Part shown: positions 11,709-22,624 of the stretch, piece after piece
Layout of the letters: each line of letters opens with the position of its first letter
Numbering within the stretch: position 1 is the stretch's first letter
Assembly (NCBI GenBank): GCA_022579005.1
Contig: MU401576.1
Coordinates: 1 to 64,000 of the forward strand
Origin: Poronia punctata
Taxonomy: Eukaryota > Ascomycota > Sordariomycetes > Xylariales > Xylariaceae
Direction of reading: 5' to 3'
Length of the DNA: 64,000 nucleotides
The notes under the pieces: model-generated
What the model was told of the DNA's origin: nothing
The model's database searches: none
Seen by the model: only the letters and a program-made list of their open reading frames with translations
Made by a program: the position numbers and the translations under genes

Positions 11709-13358
11709 ATGGGCGATATCGAGACGGCAAACTATCACCATGAACGGTCCAAGGCGGCGGACCCGATGAACGACTACGCGGGGGATCCCAAGGCGGAGCA
11801 TGAGAACCGCAACGTCGGTACACTCGAGCGGAAACTAAAGTCGCGCCATGTGCAATTCATGGCTCTCTCAGGCGCCATCGGCACGGGACTCTTCGTCGGC
11901 AGCGGACAGGTGCTATCACTCGCGGGACCATTGTCGGCCTTTCTCGCGTACCTCATCACGGCTTTCAACGTGTACTGCGTCGTCCACAGCCTGGGCGAGA
12001 TGGCAACGTATCTACCGCTACCGGGTGCCGTGCCCATCTACGCGGCGCGATACGTCGACGAGGCGCTGGGGTTCGCGGTATCTTGGAACTACTGGTGGCA
12101 GATCGCCATCGGCGTGCCCATCGAGGTGACTGTGAGCGTCGTGATAGTCGATTACTGGCCCAACGATATCCCGCACGCCGCGCTCATTACCCTCTTCCTC
12201 TTCGCCATGGTCCTCATCAACTGTCTCCCTGTGCGCATCTACGGCGAGGCCGAGTTCGTCTTTGGCGCAATCAAATTGACTACCATCGTCGGACTCATCC
12301 TGCTCATGTTCATCATCACGCTCGGGGGCACGCCCGACGGCGACCGCATAGGTTTTCGGTATTGGATGAGTCCCGGACCGATGAACGAGTATCTAGCGTC
12401 GGGAAGTCTCGGCCGGTTCCTCGCTTTCTGGAAAGTCTTCATCCAAGCGACCTTCTCCTACGGCGGTAGCGAGATGGTGGTCATCGCGTCGGGCGAGACG
12501 GAAAACCCGCGACGGAATATCCCCAAGGCGATCCGTCGCGTGTTCTGGCGCATCGCGCTGTTCTACGTTGTCGCCATCTTCCTCGTCACGCTGTGCGTCT
12601 CGTCAACGGACACGCGGCTACTACACGCCATCCAGACGTCAGCGCCCGGCGCGGCGGCCAGTCCGTTCGTCATCGCCATCGAAAACGGCGGTATCGCCGT
12701 GTTGCCGTCCATCATCAACGCCGTCATCCTCAGCTCTGCTTGGTCGGCGGGGAATTCCTTCTTCTACGCCTCCACGCGCGTCATGTACTCTGCCGCGCTG
12801 GACGGCAAGGCGCCCGAATTCCTGACATACGAGAAGTGGGGTGTCCCCTACGCATGTGTCGCTGCTACGACGGTGCTTTCGCTACTGTCTTACCTCAACG
12901 TTAGCGAGAGTGGCGAGAACGTGTTCTTCTGGTTCTCCAACCTCTCGGCGGTTTCGACCCTCATCGTCTGGTCCGCCGTTTGCATCACGTATCTGCGCTT
13001 CTACTACGGTCTACGCCACAATGGGATCCCGCGGGACTCTCTGCCCTATCGCGCCCCCATGCAGCCCTTTCTCGCCTACTTTGCTTTGTGTTTCTGCGTC
13101 ATCGTCGCTTTCTTCAATGGGTTTGATGCTTTCTTCCCCGGAAAGTTTAGCGCCAAGACTTTTGTGCCGCCGTATATCGATATTCCCATCTTCTTAGCCC
13201 TGTTCTTCGGCTATAAGTTGGTTAAGGGGACTAAGACGGTCAAGCTTGGCGAGATGGATCTTTGGAGCGGCAAGGCGGAGATTGATCGTTTGGAGGGCAC
13301 GTGGCCCGAGCGAAAGCCGAAGAATCTCTTGGAGAGGATATGGTTTTGGATTGCATAA
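11709..13358 (+). CDS. Amino-acid permease, YAT family, plasma membrane
   Basis: A single exon encodes 549 residues with about 12 hydrophobic segments. Membrane span 1 carries the family signature SGAIGTGLFVGSG after a short cytosolic N-terminus with RKLKSRHVQFMALSG. TATFSYGGSEMVVIASGE-type sequence (here QATFSYGGSEMVVIASGE) followed by NPRRNIPKAIRRVFWR is the conserved loop after span 6. YAT permeases import amino acids by proton symport, and substrate range cannot be read from the sequence. The C-terminus has an acidic-then-basic tail typical of endocytic control regions in yeast relatives. Codon use is strongly C/G-ending, suggesting good expression. The gene ends 155 bases from the convergent fasciclin gene. 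Confidence 0.93.
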   Translation: MGDIETANYHHERSKAADPMNDYAGDPKAEHENRNVGTLERKLKSRHVQFMALSGAIGTGLFVGSGQVLSLAGPLSAFLAYLITAFNVYCVVHSLGEMATYLPLPGAVPIYAARYVDEALGFAVSWNYWWQIAIGVPIEVTVSVVIVDYWPNDIPHAALITLFLFAMVLINCLPVRIYGEAEFVFGAIKLTTIVGLILLMFIITLGGTPDGDRIGFRYWMSPGPMNEYLASGSLGRFLAFWKVFIQATFSYGGSEMVVIASGETENPRRNIPKAIRRVFWRIALFYVVAIFLVTLCVSSTDTRLLHAIQTSAPGAAASPFVIAIENGGIAVLPSIINAVILSSAWSAGNSFFYASTRVMYSAALDGKAPEFLTYEKWGVPYACVAATTVLSLLSYLNVSESGENVFFWFSNLSAVSTLIVWSAVCITYLRFYYGLRHNGIPRDSLPYRAPMQPFLAYFALCFCVIVAFFNGFDAFFPGKFSAKTFVPPYIDIPIFLALFFGYKLVKGTKTVKLGEMDLWSGKAEIDRLEGTWPERKPKNLLERIWFWIA

Positions 13359-13513
13359 AATGGTAGTACTACATCAAGTTCCCTATATGTTCAATATGCT
13401 TAACAACAAAGAATCGTAATGTTGCTCCTCGCTATTACGCGTCGATGGCACGTTATCCTTTGTGGCAACTGTGAGTCCTTGACTGGCTGTCCCTGGCGAA
13501 GAAAAGGCCTCAA

Positions 13514-15169
13514 CTACAAGTTGGCGATGACGGCCGCACCTCCGAAGAGGGCCGCGAAGCCCACGGCGCCGGTCGCGGCGGGCACAGCTATTCCCCTCGC
13601 CGGACTAGTGGTCTGGCCACCATTACCGTTTCCGTTTCCGTTTCCGTCTCCGTCTCCGGCACCGGTACCGCTAGCCCCGGGTGGAGTCGCCGTGATCGTT
13701 TCAGTGGCCGTGCTGACGCCGATGGTGAAGGGGATCCCGCCAATGCCGCCACTAGCGCCTGAGAATGCAGGTGAAGTAGTTGTAGGCGAAGGCGAGAGAT
13801 CCGGGGCCCCGGATGGGTCATCCGGGTTTAAAACTCTGAAATAATGGTTATTAGTACAGGGACTAGGTTGTGGCCGCAGTAGCCGAATAAAGAGGGGGAA
13901 TAGAGCGATGATAAAAGAAATAGGCTCTTTACTTATCAATGCCATGCACTACACCATTAGAGACCAGGACGTCGGGCACAGTGATACGCGCCGAGCCAAC
14001 GTAGATGCGGCCGTCGACGACCTGCACCGGCAGATCCGTACCGTCGAGGGTCCGCAGCGTCGTGTTGCCCAGATCGCTCGTAAAAGCTATCGTGCCGGGA
14101 ACGACATGGTATCCAACGACGCGGCGCAGTCGCTGTGTGGAGTTTGTATCAGTCCCGTTAGCAATTGCCTCGATGAGACTGCCGATTGCGTCGAAGGCTT
14201 CGTTGCTGGGCGCAAAGATAGTCACGTCGCGTGCGTCGGTGACTTCCTGCGACATATTTGCTGCTCTGATGGCCCCTGCCGCGGCTGTCAGATTCGCCGC
14301 CGGTAACGTTTCTGTAACGTTTCCAGGGACGGTCATGCATTCGTTAATTATGTGGATTGTCCCTCCAGTGAAGTTGAGGTTCTATAACAGGGGTGAGTAA
14401 GCGCCGGATTCGATTCGGACATGTGAGCAGTCTGGGAGAGGGAAAACGACTGGCACAGAGGGGAAAGATAGGGAGGCAAGTCTGCCTTGCTGTACTTTAG
14501 TGGTACGTACTGGATTCTCGACAGTTGCGCTATGCTTGAGGCCGCCGATGAAGGTTGCATTGTTGCCGTTCAATACGGCCTCGACTCGTTGGCCGTTGGT
14601 TACGTTAGTGTACGACTCGTTCGTCAGCTTCGTCGGGATGAACTGCGGCGTATTCGTGATATCGGAGGCGTAGTGGGTGCCGTTCAGGACGTGGTACCGC
14701 AAGAGAGCTTCTAGATAGCCCGGCGACGAGAGGGCAGAGTCGGTGTTGCTATTGTTCCTGCCCCTGAGCCTCTCAAAGGCATCATTGTTGGGCGCCAAGA
14801 TGGTGACTGGTACAAGTTGTTAGTAGCATTCCTTACCATTATAGCCCCTTTACGTAGGTTCTGGCGTAATGGTGTGACAGTAAGGATAGGTAACTTTGTC
14901 TGCCTTGTAATAAGAACCATAAGACAGGGGCTTCACATTACATACTATTTTGCTCGTTGCTCAGCGACTGAACAAACTCGGGGTACTGCAGTAAGACAGC
15001 TGTGTATATCGGTCAGATGGTAATATGAGTTCTGCTATTGGGTTCAGTACCTACCGTTGAAGCTCGATAAGGTTTCGTTACGAGACTGTAATGCATCAAC
15101 GAAGTTGGTCTGGTTCTGAGCAGCGGCTGGTGAAGCCAGCGCGAATATAGATGCCTTCTTCAACTGCAT
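13514..15169 (-). CDS. GPI-anchored protein with two fasciclin (FAS1) domains
   Basis: Five exons (15169-15055, 14999-14946, 14806-14511, 14381-13933, 13835-13514) keep frame at every junction and give 411 residues. Residues 1-20 form a signal peptide (MQLKKASIFALASPAAAQNQ). FAS1 domain 1 has NITILAPNNDAFERL and LLRYHVLNGTHY. Domain 2 has DVTIFAPSNEAFDAIGS, VVGYHVVPGTIAF and VLVSNGVVHGID. These are the H1 and H2 boxes of FAS1 cell-adhesion domains. Many N-x-T/S sites suggest heavy glycosylation. The tail is Ser/Thr/Pro-rich with a GDGDGNGNGNGNG run, then ends in a hydrophobic stretch, as expected for a GPI anchor signal. The protein probably sits at the cell wall or plasma membrane. Exon 2 is only 54 nt. 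An N-terminal extension from an upstream ATG is in frame but would hide the signal peptide. Confidence 0.9.
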
Positions 15170-16737
15170 TTTGTAAGCGGGCCAGACGATATTGCTCTCT
15201 TGGACGATATCCGAAGCCAGCAAAGATAAATATAGTTGAAGAGAATGGGCTCGAGCCTCGGACGACGAGAAGAGTAGGGACTTCATATACATAGCAGCAG
15301 GAGTATGTTCCCCAGCCGGGGAGAGTTACCATCCCACGACCAACTCCAGTGAAGTCATCATGTCGATATCAAGCTGCCTGTATTAATGTTCAAGCCGGCC
15401 AGAGGCTATGATTCTTCGACGTTGTCTAGTGTAAGCATATGATCCAATGAGAGGATTGAAAACGATATATAGGAGCTCCATAGGTCTATAGGAAACATAG
15501 AGCACTGAATACGCGGACCTACCCATCGGGCAAAACTTGGGCAAAAGGACGACATGGTGGCCGAAGTTCGGATACTGTCCGGTCTGGTCAGAAGGTATCC
15601 AGTGGCCCGCATTACCTGGATAAACTTGTTGATGTTTGGGAGACGGCGCTTAGTTCATATATATCGGCGAATTAAACCTTCCTAGTGCTGAACTTCGAAT
15701 CAGTGCTCACGACACAGAGTTCGCTGGTCCTTGACTGGAGCCACAGAGGGTTCACCCCCGGGCATTGTATCCATCGTCACTTGTCCTCTACAACCGATGC
15801 ATGTCTTCTTACTCACTGGTTATGGGGCTCATGGGATCGCAGCGTCCATGACAGATGTTTTGCGATGAAATAGACTTTGACCGGAGTGCAATGCCACGCC
15901 CTAGTATACCTAGTCTTTATATACGTCTAGTGACTCGGTATCTCCAAGGTCATAAGCATGTGAAACGACAGCCCACAAGCGGGCGTCTTTTTAGCGACTC
16001 TTTGGATCGCTCAGCATTGGCAGTGCCATGCAATGTTCCGGGCCGGAGTTGTCCACTGAAATTTTGCGACGTTGATGAATATGTTGCAGCGGACGCGCTC
16101 TCAGCGTTCTCCGTTACTCTTTTGATCAACATCAGGGGCTACCGTCCCTCGCTCTGCACTAGTAGAGGGTTCGAATATCGCAATGTTGATGATGATTTGT
16201 GCGATCCCACCTTTGAATGACGATGGTTTGAAGTCATTGGACCCCTAGGACCCTGCAAATCATCGAGCGATATCGCTGTGTAGGCTAGGTAGACCAGGAA
16301 ATATAAGCATCAATACTTACATTATGCAAACAGTCTGCGCCACGACTAGAAGCGTTGAATTCGATTGTCTGATGGGAAAGCCAGGTATGAGAAATATCTT
16401 CTTATAGTTTGCAGTAATGTAGGTTAGGTACCTACGCACGTATGTAATAAATCAGAAACAGCTTTACGTGTTCAGGATTAAAAAAGTAAAAAAGGACGTA
16501 GAATGGGGGTCATGATGTAATGACCGAGGTAGGTATTTGCACTCCTTGCAAGTGCGAGAAGGTACGACGTGTCAGCTTACATACACGTACATTACCAACG
16601 ACGGTATGTGGGGGGGTATGTACATGTACAAGCATGTCTCCCTCGTAGGTACGATCCATAAGCTGCCCCATCCACGATCGAGAGGAATTCCCACTCAATC
16701 CACGTTTTAAAGTTCAACAGTGTCTTCGTTCGTCATA
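15170..16737. other. Intergenic between divergent genes, no gene seen
   Basis: Holds the promoters of the fasciclin gene (-) and the ThuA-like gene (+). Open frames here (up to 121 codons at 15855-16220) show no recognisable family and lack coding-like codon use. Confidence 0.5.
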
Positions 16738-17412
16738 ATGGAAAACACAGAGAGGTTCCGCATCTTTGTCTTTAGTAAGACCTCGGCTTATAGACATGAT
16801 TCAATTCCTGCGGGGATCGAAGGCCTGAAGAAACTCGGTGCTTCGACTAATACCTTTACCGTCGAGGCTTCGGAGGACGCATCCTTGATCGACGCCGGAC
16901 ATTTATCACAATTCAAAGTTGTCCTTTTCCTGTCGACGAGCGGCGAATTCCTCAACAAAGAGCAAGTAGCCGGACTTAAGACGTATATCAACAATGGCGG
17001 CGGGTTTGTCGGCATCCATTGCGCTTCAGAGGGCATGAAATCGGAGCCGTGGTACGGAGAGCTCGTGGGCGCATACTTTACCGATCATCCTAAACCACAG
17101 CAGGGTGTTGTCAAGGTTGAGAATCCCGATCATTTCATAGTGTCGGCATACCCGTCCGAGTTCCAGTGGTTTGATGAGTGGTATAACTTCTCACGGAACC
17201 CACGCAACAGGGTGACAGTCTTATTATCAACAGACGAATCCGTTTATCAAGGTGGCACGATGGGTAGCGATCACCCTCTGGCTTGGTGCCGCGAGTTTGA
17301 CGGCGGTCGATCATTCTATACTTCGCTTGGTCATTTTGACGAGGCATATCAAGATGAGGCTTTTATGAAGCATGTGCTAAACGGCATACTTTGGACTGCA
17401 CGACTCGTTTAA
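16738..17412 (+). CDS. ThuA-like domain protein
   Basis: A single exon encodes 224 residues starting MENTERFRIFVFSKT. The fold is that of ThuA, a class I glutamine-amidotransferase-like domain. RIFVFSKTSAYRHDSIPAGI forms the first strand and loop, VVLFLSTSGEFLN the second, and GGGFVGIHCASEG the nucleophile-elbow region, here with Cys. HPLAWCREFDGGRSFYTSLGH closes the domain with its conserved W and GH. ThuA is named for trehalose utilisation in rhizobia, and fungal homologues are generally uncharacterised (sugar or secondary metabolism has been suggested). No signal peptide is visible, so it is likely cytosolic. An in-frame GTG at 16720 is not a credible start; the first ATG at 16738 fits. 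Confidence 0.9.
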   Translation: MENTERFRIFVFSKTSAYRHDSIPAGIEGLKKLGASTNTFTVEASEDASLIDAGHLSQFKVVLFLSTSGEFLNKEQVAGLKTYINNGGGFVGIHCASEGMKSEPWYGELVGAYFTDHPKPQQGVVKVENPDHFIVSAYPSEFQWFDEWYNFSRNPRNRVTVLLSTDESVYQGGTMGSDHPLAWCREFDGGRSFYTSLGHFDEAYQDEAFMKHVLNGILWTARLV

Positions 17413-18006
17413 TGGGGGCCTCTGTCTCAATGTCGACGAACCTTGCTTATATCATCACTCTGGTGATAGGTTGGGCCGGTGGGTGTAATAAAGCAGGTGT
17501 TATACAACGAGCCACGTCTCTCAATGCTAGATCTCAGATATCCTGCTTGAATATTATTTACTGATTCAACAAACAAGCAGAGGTCAAGTACACTAACCTT
17601 GGCTGAAACACTTCCATGGAGCCTCGGAGCCATATTTCTCCTACGTCTAGTGGCAACTGACAATACGGATCCAGCGTAGCACCTAGACTTATACATGTTT
17701 CCTTCAGAGAATCTCTCGAAATCGTATCAATTCCACTTAAACGCACCGCACTATAGCCGAAACCGGCTACATAGGAAGGAATTCTAGCGTCGAAGGACCA
17801 TGAAACCACTATCTGTACGTGAGTCCTGTCCCAACGCCAACGCACCAACCAACCCATCTATCCATCCATGACCGATGCGCCTCGAGAAGTCAAATCTAGC
17901 CCACGGACACTAGACTAGAGAATGAGCAACGGAAGCCTGCAGAAGCAAATAAGAAAGAGAAAGGAAACCCTTGTTGAAGCCCACCCTCTCACTGATCTCC
18001 ATGCCA
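17413..18006. other. Convergent 3' spacer, no gene seen
   Basis: Between the 3' ends of the ThuA-like gene (+) and the acidic-tailed protein (-). Frames across it are shadows of neither gene and look random. Confidence 0.5.
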
Positions 18007-19017
18007 TTACATGTCTGTAGGATAGTATCGCTGATCATCCTCGAAACCGCGCGCAATTTCAAAATCATATCGGAAACAGGCGATGGCGACGGCAGCCTTA
18101 AGTCGGCGCTTGAACTCCTTATCCTCCTCATCCTCCTCGCTCTCTTCATAATTACCATCGTCATCCTCTTCACTCTCGTCCTCGTCACTGTAATCGTCAA
18201 CTTCATCGCTGTCCTCCTGGACTGCGAGCTGAGGGATGAAAAAGTTGACATCGTCGGCTTGAGCAGTAGAGGTATTCTTCTCGTTGCTGCCGCCGCTGCT
18301 ATCGCTACTGCGGCGAACGTCCTACGCGAGTATCCCCTTGTCAGTGACTTCTCTGACGATACTAGAGGGTAACATAATACGGGTAGACATTTCACTTACA
18401 TGGGCTTGACGGGCCGAAGCGACGAAGTAATCGAGATTTGGCTCCATATGAGCCACAGGCGCAGCTTGTGACTTCGTGGGTGACGGCATCTGCAAAGGCG
18501 AGAGGACAGGCTCTCGAGTATGGCGAGGTCGACGGCTGTGCCGGCTGCTACCCCCGCTCGGATACTGAACAATAGATGTTCCTTGAACAACAAAACGGGG
18601 CGAGGGATAAGGACTACGGGCCGAGCCGTCGGAGGTAGTAGTCGTAGTAGTCGTAGTAGTAGTAGTAGTAGTAGCGCTTGTTGGTGGCGGTTGTCCATAA
18701 ACGGCCTGGTACATGAATGGGAAGCTTGCCTGCCATAGGGATGGCATACCCACCGAATATACCGGGCGCGAGGTATTAAATGATGAGGGAATCGACGCCC
18801 GGTAAGATGTGTAGAGGTGGGAAGAGTTGGAGCTAGGCTCGCGTTGCAGATGGCGCATCGTCGTGCGCTGCTGGGGACGAGACGGGACCGCTTGGGAATA
18901 AGTTCCCTGTTGATGAGTGCGCCACTGGCTTTGTTGTCCCTGGTTAATGAACTCGGCGGCCTCGGGGTTTAGGGCTCTGCCTCGTTCGGCCTCGGCCTTT
19001 CCTCCATTGTCGGCCAT
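18007..19017 (-). CDS. Uncharacterised protein with poly-Thr tract and acidic tail
   Basis: Exons 19017-18400 and 18321-18007 give 310 residues. The 78-nt intron starts GTAAGT and ends CGCGTAG, and keeps frame (..RQAH/DVRRSSDSSGG..). The first 200 residues are Ser/Pro/Gln/Arg-rich and look disordered, with a run of 13 threonines at about residues 117-129 encoded by a trinucleotide repeat (18634-18674). Exon 2 holds DDVNFFIPQLAVQ, then about 40 residues almost entirely Asp/Glu/Ser, then EFKRRLKAAVAIACFRYDFE. That last conserved-looking helix may be a binding segment. No domain was recognised, and function is unknown. The clean splice and clear coding character make a real gene likely. The name is left blank because I cannot place the family. 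Confidence 0.75.
18634..18674. repeat. GTA/TAC-type trinucleotide repeat coding for poly-Thr
   Basis: An imperfect GTAGTAGTC / GTA array on the plus strand reads as ACT/ACG threonine codons on the minus strand inside the acidic-tailed protein. Such repeats are often length-variable between strains. Confidence 0.8.
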
Positions 19018-20760
19018 TTCTTTTTATTTTTTTCTAGCGAGCTGGGGGTTTGGTTAGGTATTTGGGGAAGCGCACAAAAAGTGATCAAGAGGTTGTAAAT
19101 AAATACTAAGGGTGTGAAGATTTACCTTTGACAAGCAGCAGGGCCAAAGAAGAAGAGAAGGGCAATAATAGCTTTGGTTGGTCTTGTTCCGGCTTGTCAA
19201 GAGTTTGTTGGGTGCAAGAGGCAAATTGAGAGCAACCCTTGAAGACTGCCTGAAAATGAATGCCTTACTGTTTGAAGGTCCGTGGCAGTAAGCACCAGTT
19301 GGAAAAAAGGGAAAAAAGATAATGTGGGTGGTGGGCTTTGCTGGCAGATTCTACTACTACTACTTGAATGGGAAGAAACACGATTCACCTGACAATGGCG
19401 CGTCGACTTGACGTGCTAAGGCATTTGTAGCAAGAACATCAAGTAGACGGCAGTAGCTAGATTGTTATCGTTAAGGAGGGTTTATTCGGAATTTCGTCTG
19501 GTATAGTACCGGTTTACCTGTCCGGGATATATACAAGCCTTGGCCATGTCCCAGATCGGTTTAGAGAACCAGGAGTATCTTGTGTACAGATATTCTCAGC
19601 TATACAAGGTGTAGTCTGATATTTGTTACTAATTACAATGTCTTCAAGTGGTGATAACCTAATCTAACTATTACTTCAGTTAAAAGGTATGACTGGATAG
19701 ACGTAGAGAGGAATTCCGGGCCGTTAGAATTAGCACGTGACATTGTTGGCTTCTTTACACGATACCTTGTGGTATACCGGTATGTACTAGGCAATGAGAT
19801 AGATGCCTTTTCCCTCTAGTTTCTAACTATAATAACCAATCTTTGGTACAAAACCAATCAGTAGAACCTGTAGTTTTACCTTTCTTGACAGAAATTTAAC
19901 TTGATGCAATGGGAGATCCTACAATGGGAAAGTGAGCAGCAAGCCGTGACTCAAGATCATCGACGTCCACCGATAAAGACCTGATACACCATACCGCAAC
20001 AAGGAAGATGAACAAATGTTTCAAAGTCTATGGTTTATGGTTTAAATCTAGTACAGACAAAAACAGTGTGCTCTAGCTAATGTCTATGTGGATTATGTCT
20101 ATGTAGAGGTGTGAGGAGAAAGAGCGCACGTGCCTTTGAGCACAACAGGGGCAGCACGTGACATTTAAAACTCAACTCAAACTTATATGATGTACCTACT
20201 TACATGTATATGTACTGGCCCTAGAAATAGCTACTCTTTCCTGCACAACCAAAATTTTCTAGGGCATGGACGGGATATACAGCGAGAACGATGGAATATC
20301 AATGGTGGGCAGGTGGACGGATCTCTGGTTGTAGCACCATGCAACCAGGGAAGACACGATAAGTGATAGATACTTCTTGTGTGACTAGGTACCTACTTAT
20401 GTTCTAATGATAGTTTTACCCATATGTGAAGAAGAGTTGTAAGAGAGGAAAGAATTCGAAAAAAAATGCCAGACATTCACAATGCTCCCGTTCTAACTTA
20501 TCATCGTGAGATCTTCTCTCTTGTATCTAAGCGCAGAACCAAATAGATACATTAGTCTTGCTTAACAAGTACAATCTATTCCCCTGGGCAGTAGGTATGT
20601 AAGCATTAAATCTGACCAGGTACCTATGTATGTAGAGGACATAGCTCTCGACGCACCTACAATAGACCAACAGTCCCACACCCATTGATGTCCTTCCCCA
20701 TTGTCCCCCTTCCCACCAGGTACCTACCATATAAACCCCAATACAGCACCATTCCTTCAG

Positions 20761-20876
20761 AAACAAATGGTCAACTGGTTAATCTCGCTGCCCTAATTCA
20801 TCTAGGCCACTAGGTTATAATGATTAGACGTGGTAAAGAAAGACCAAGTCACAGGGTTCGATTCCCTGTGTCTGCA
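20761..20876 (+). repeat. tRNA-like remnant, possibly tRNA-derived SINE or tRNA pseudogene
   Basis: A perfect B box (GGTTCGATTCC, 20855-20865) lies in a good T arm: stem CAGGG/CCCTG around loop TTCGATT. An A-box-like TGGTCAACTGG starts at 20768. The A-to-B distance of 87 bases is too long for an ordinary tRNA without a large intron. The 3' acceptor strand TGTCTGC has no clear 5' partner. No credible anticodon arm was found. I therefore do not call a functional tRNA. Confidence 0.35.
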
Positions 20877-21197
20877 ACCAATGTTAAACCAGTTTTTCCA
20901 AGTATACGTTTCCTCCGATTGGGAACCGTAGAAGTTAACCCCCCATTCTAGACTTCTACAAAGTACCTATGTGTAAGATGTCGGTGCTTGGAAAACCTGG
21001 TTTATAGGTTGTAGGTGATCAAGCCCCCCATTTTTTTTGCCTTTTTTTTCTTACATGATAGATGGTATCTTGTTGTTGTATGCCCTTGTAGAAAAATTGA
21101 GCATAAGGGTTAGGCAAAATTGCTTTAACTTGATTATCTAGACAATAGTTTTCAATTTTGCATAGGAAGTCCACATAGACAGCAATGCCTAGAATGC

Positions 21198-21221
21198 CTC
21201 TCTCTCTCTCTCTCTCTCTCT
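21198..21221. repeat. CT dinucleotide microsatellite
   Basis: About 11-12 uninterrupted CT units in intergenic DNA, followed by a T-rich tail. Confidence 0.9.
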
Positions 21222-22624
21222 TTCTTGTTATTTCTAATCAGAGGGATATATATAACATGTTGAGAATGACTCCTTGCAGCTAGAGACCTACTATATACTT
21301 TTTTCGCAAAGCTACATATACACTTATCACACCGTCCTTTTTTTTTAAAACATGACACCACTTCTCTCCTCGAACCTAGTAAGTAGGGTTTATCAGATTC
21401 TTTCTTGTTCCCAAGATTATTAGTTTCACCCTTTATTCTCTGTCCTATCTTGTAGCAAGAGCAAGAACGTAAACAAACAACCGACAAAATTGGTTAAAGA
21501 AACTCCCGCATGGGTAAGATAGGTAGAGAGGAAAAGAGAGCTTAAACATAAAATCAAGATTGGTTAGCGCAGGGAAATAGCGGATTGCGCATCACAAAAC
21601 ATCAAGCTCACGTATATATAATTCATTAATAACTATTGAATAGTAGGTACAAGTAAGTAAACAACATTGCTTTTATAGAAATCTCAAACTGCAATCCTGC
21701 ATAGGTATTTAAAGAGGATAAAGGTAAACTGATATGGTAGGAAGGGGATTGAGGGGACTGCGAATAGCTTCAAACCGTAAGGCAGTGAAATACGTATGCG
21801 ACCATTCCGTGTTTAATTTGGCCTTGGGTGTTTGGCACTGCATAACAGCAGACGGAATACATATCCTCCAGCAGAGTCAGTACTTCCAATAGTAAGTACC
21901 TTGAGAGTCGGAGGAGAAGTCTTCGTAGGACTAAACGTGGCGAATAGTTTTCTACTAAAGCTTGTAGACAGACATCTGATAGCGCACATTATATTTGGGC
22001 CCTTTCTATAATAATAGGAGAGATCACATATCGAATTTATCCTTGGGATCAAGAAGTTTGTATGGTTTTATCGGGGGTCTAGCCAACCACGCCAGACTCC
22101 CCGAGATTTTGTCTAGAGAATGTGTCGTCACGCCTGTAATTTTGGGACATGGAAAGTCTACGTCGAGTAACACTTTCACTTTGTCCTTCTAAAACCCCCA
22201 TCATCTTTTGCTGACCGTGTTTTTCCCTCCCAGTAGATAATAGATTACCCCAGTAATAGGAGATATGATATGTTTTACGAGCCTTGACGCCAACATGATG
22301 CTGCTGCTAATCATGACCTCAAATCATGCCAACTTCCAAGACAGGCCTCCATTCAGAACCCCAAAACCTGAACTTTGTAATTACACCAATGGTGCCATGA
22401 TGGTGGTCAGTCGAATCGTCTGACTCGGAAGGCTCCAATAAAAGGGGTACAGCATGGCGATGGCTGTCTGGTTTTGAATATGGTCTCGATCCGCGCTGAC
22501 GTTACTCTTCCGGCCAAGTCGAAAGGACTAGGGCGGAATTTGTTTTACTTGCCGCTTAACTCTGTTGAGGCTTCCAAGACTGAGTGAGACAAGTCCTTGA
22601 ATGATTCTGGAAACAAGCAGATTC

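Larger units (their letters stand above)
19018..22624. other. 3.6 kb intergenic stretch without a protein gene
   Basis: Many poly-T/A runs, TACCTA words and a CT microsatellite, with no coding-like frame on either strand. A tRNA-like sequence lies at about 20760-20876. The left end is the promoter of the acidic-tailed gene; the right end is the 3' flank of nmrA. Repeated AGGTACCT words occur at about 20384-20395, 20617-20629 and 20716-20725. Confidence 0.6.

Noticed and set aside
15855..16220. 121-codon open frame between the fasciclin and ThuA-like genes
   Set aside because: Lies in a divergent promoter region, with random-looking residue composition and no domain.
20761..20876. A functional intron-containing tRNA gene
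   Set aside because: No 7-bp acceptor stem or anticodon arm could be folded, despite a good T arm.
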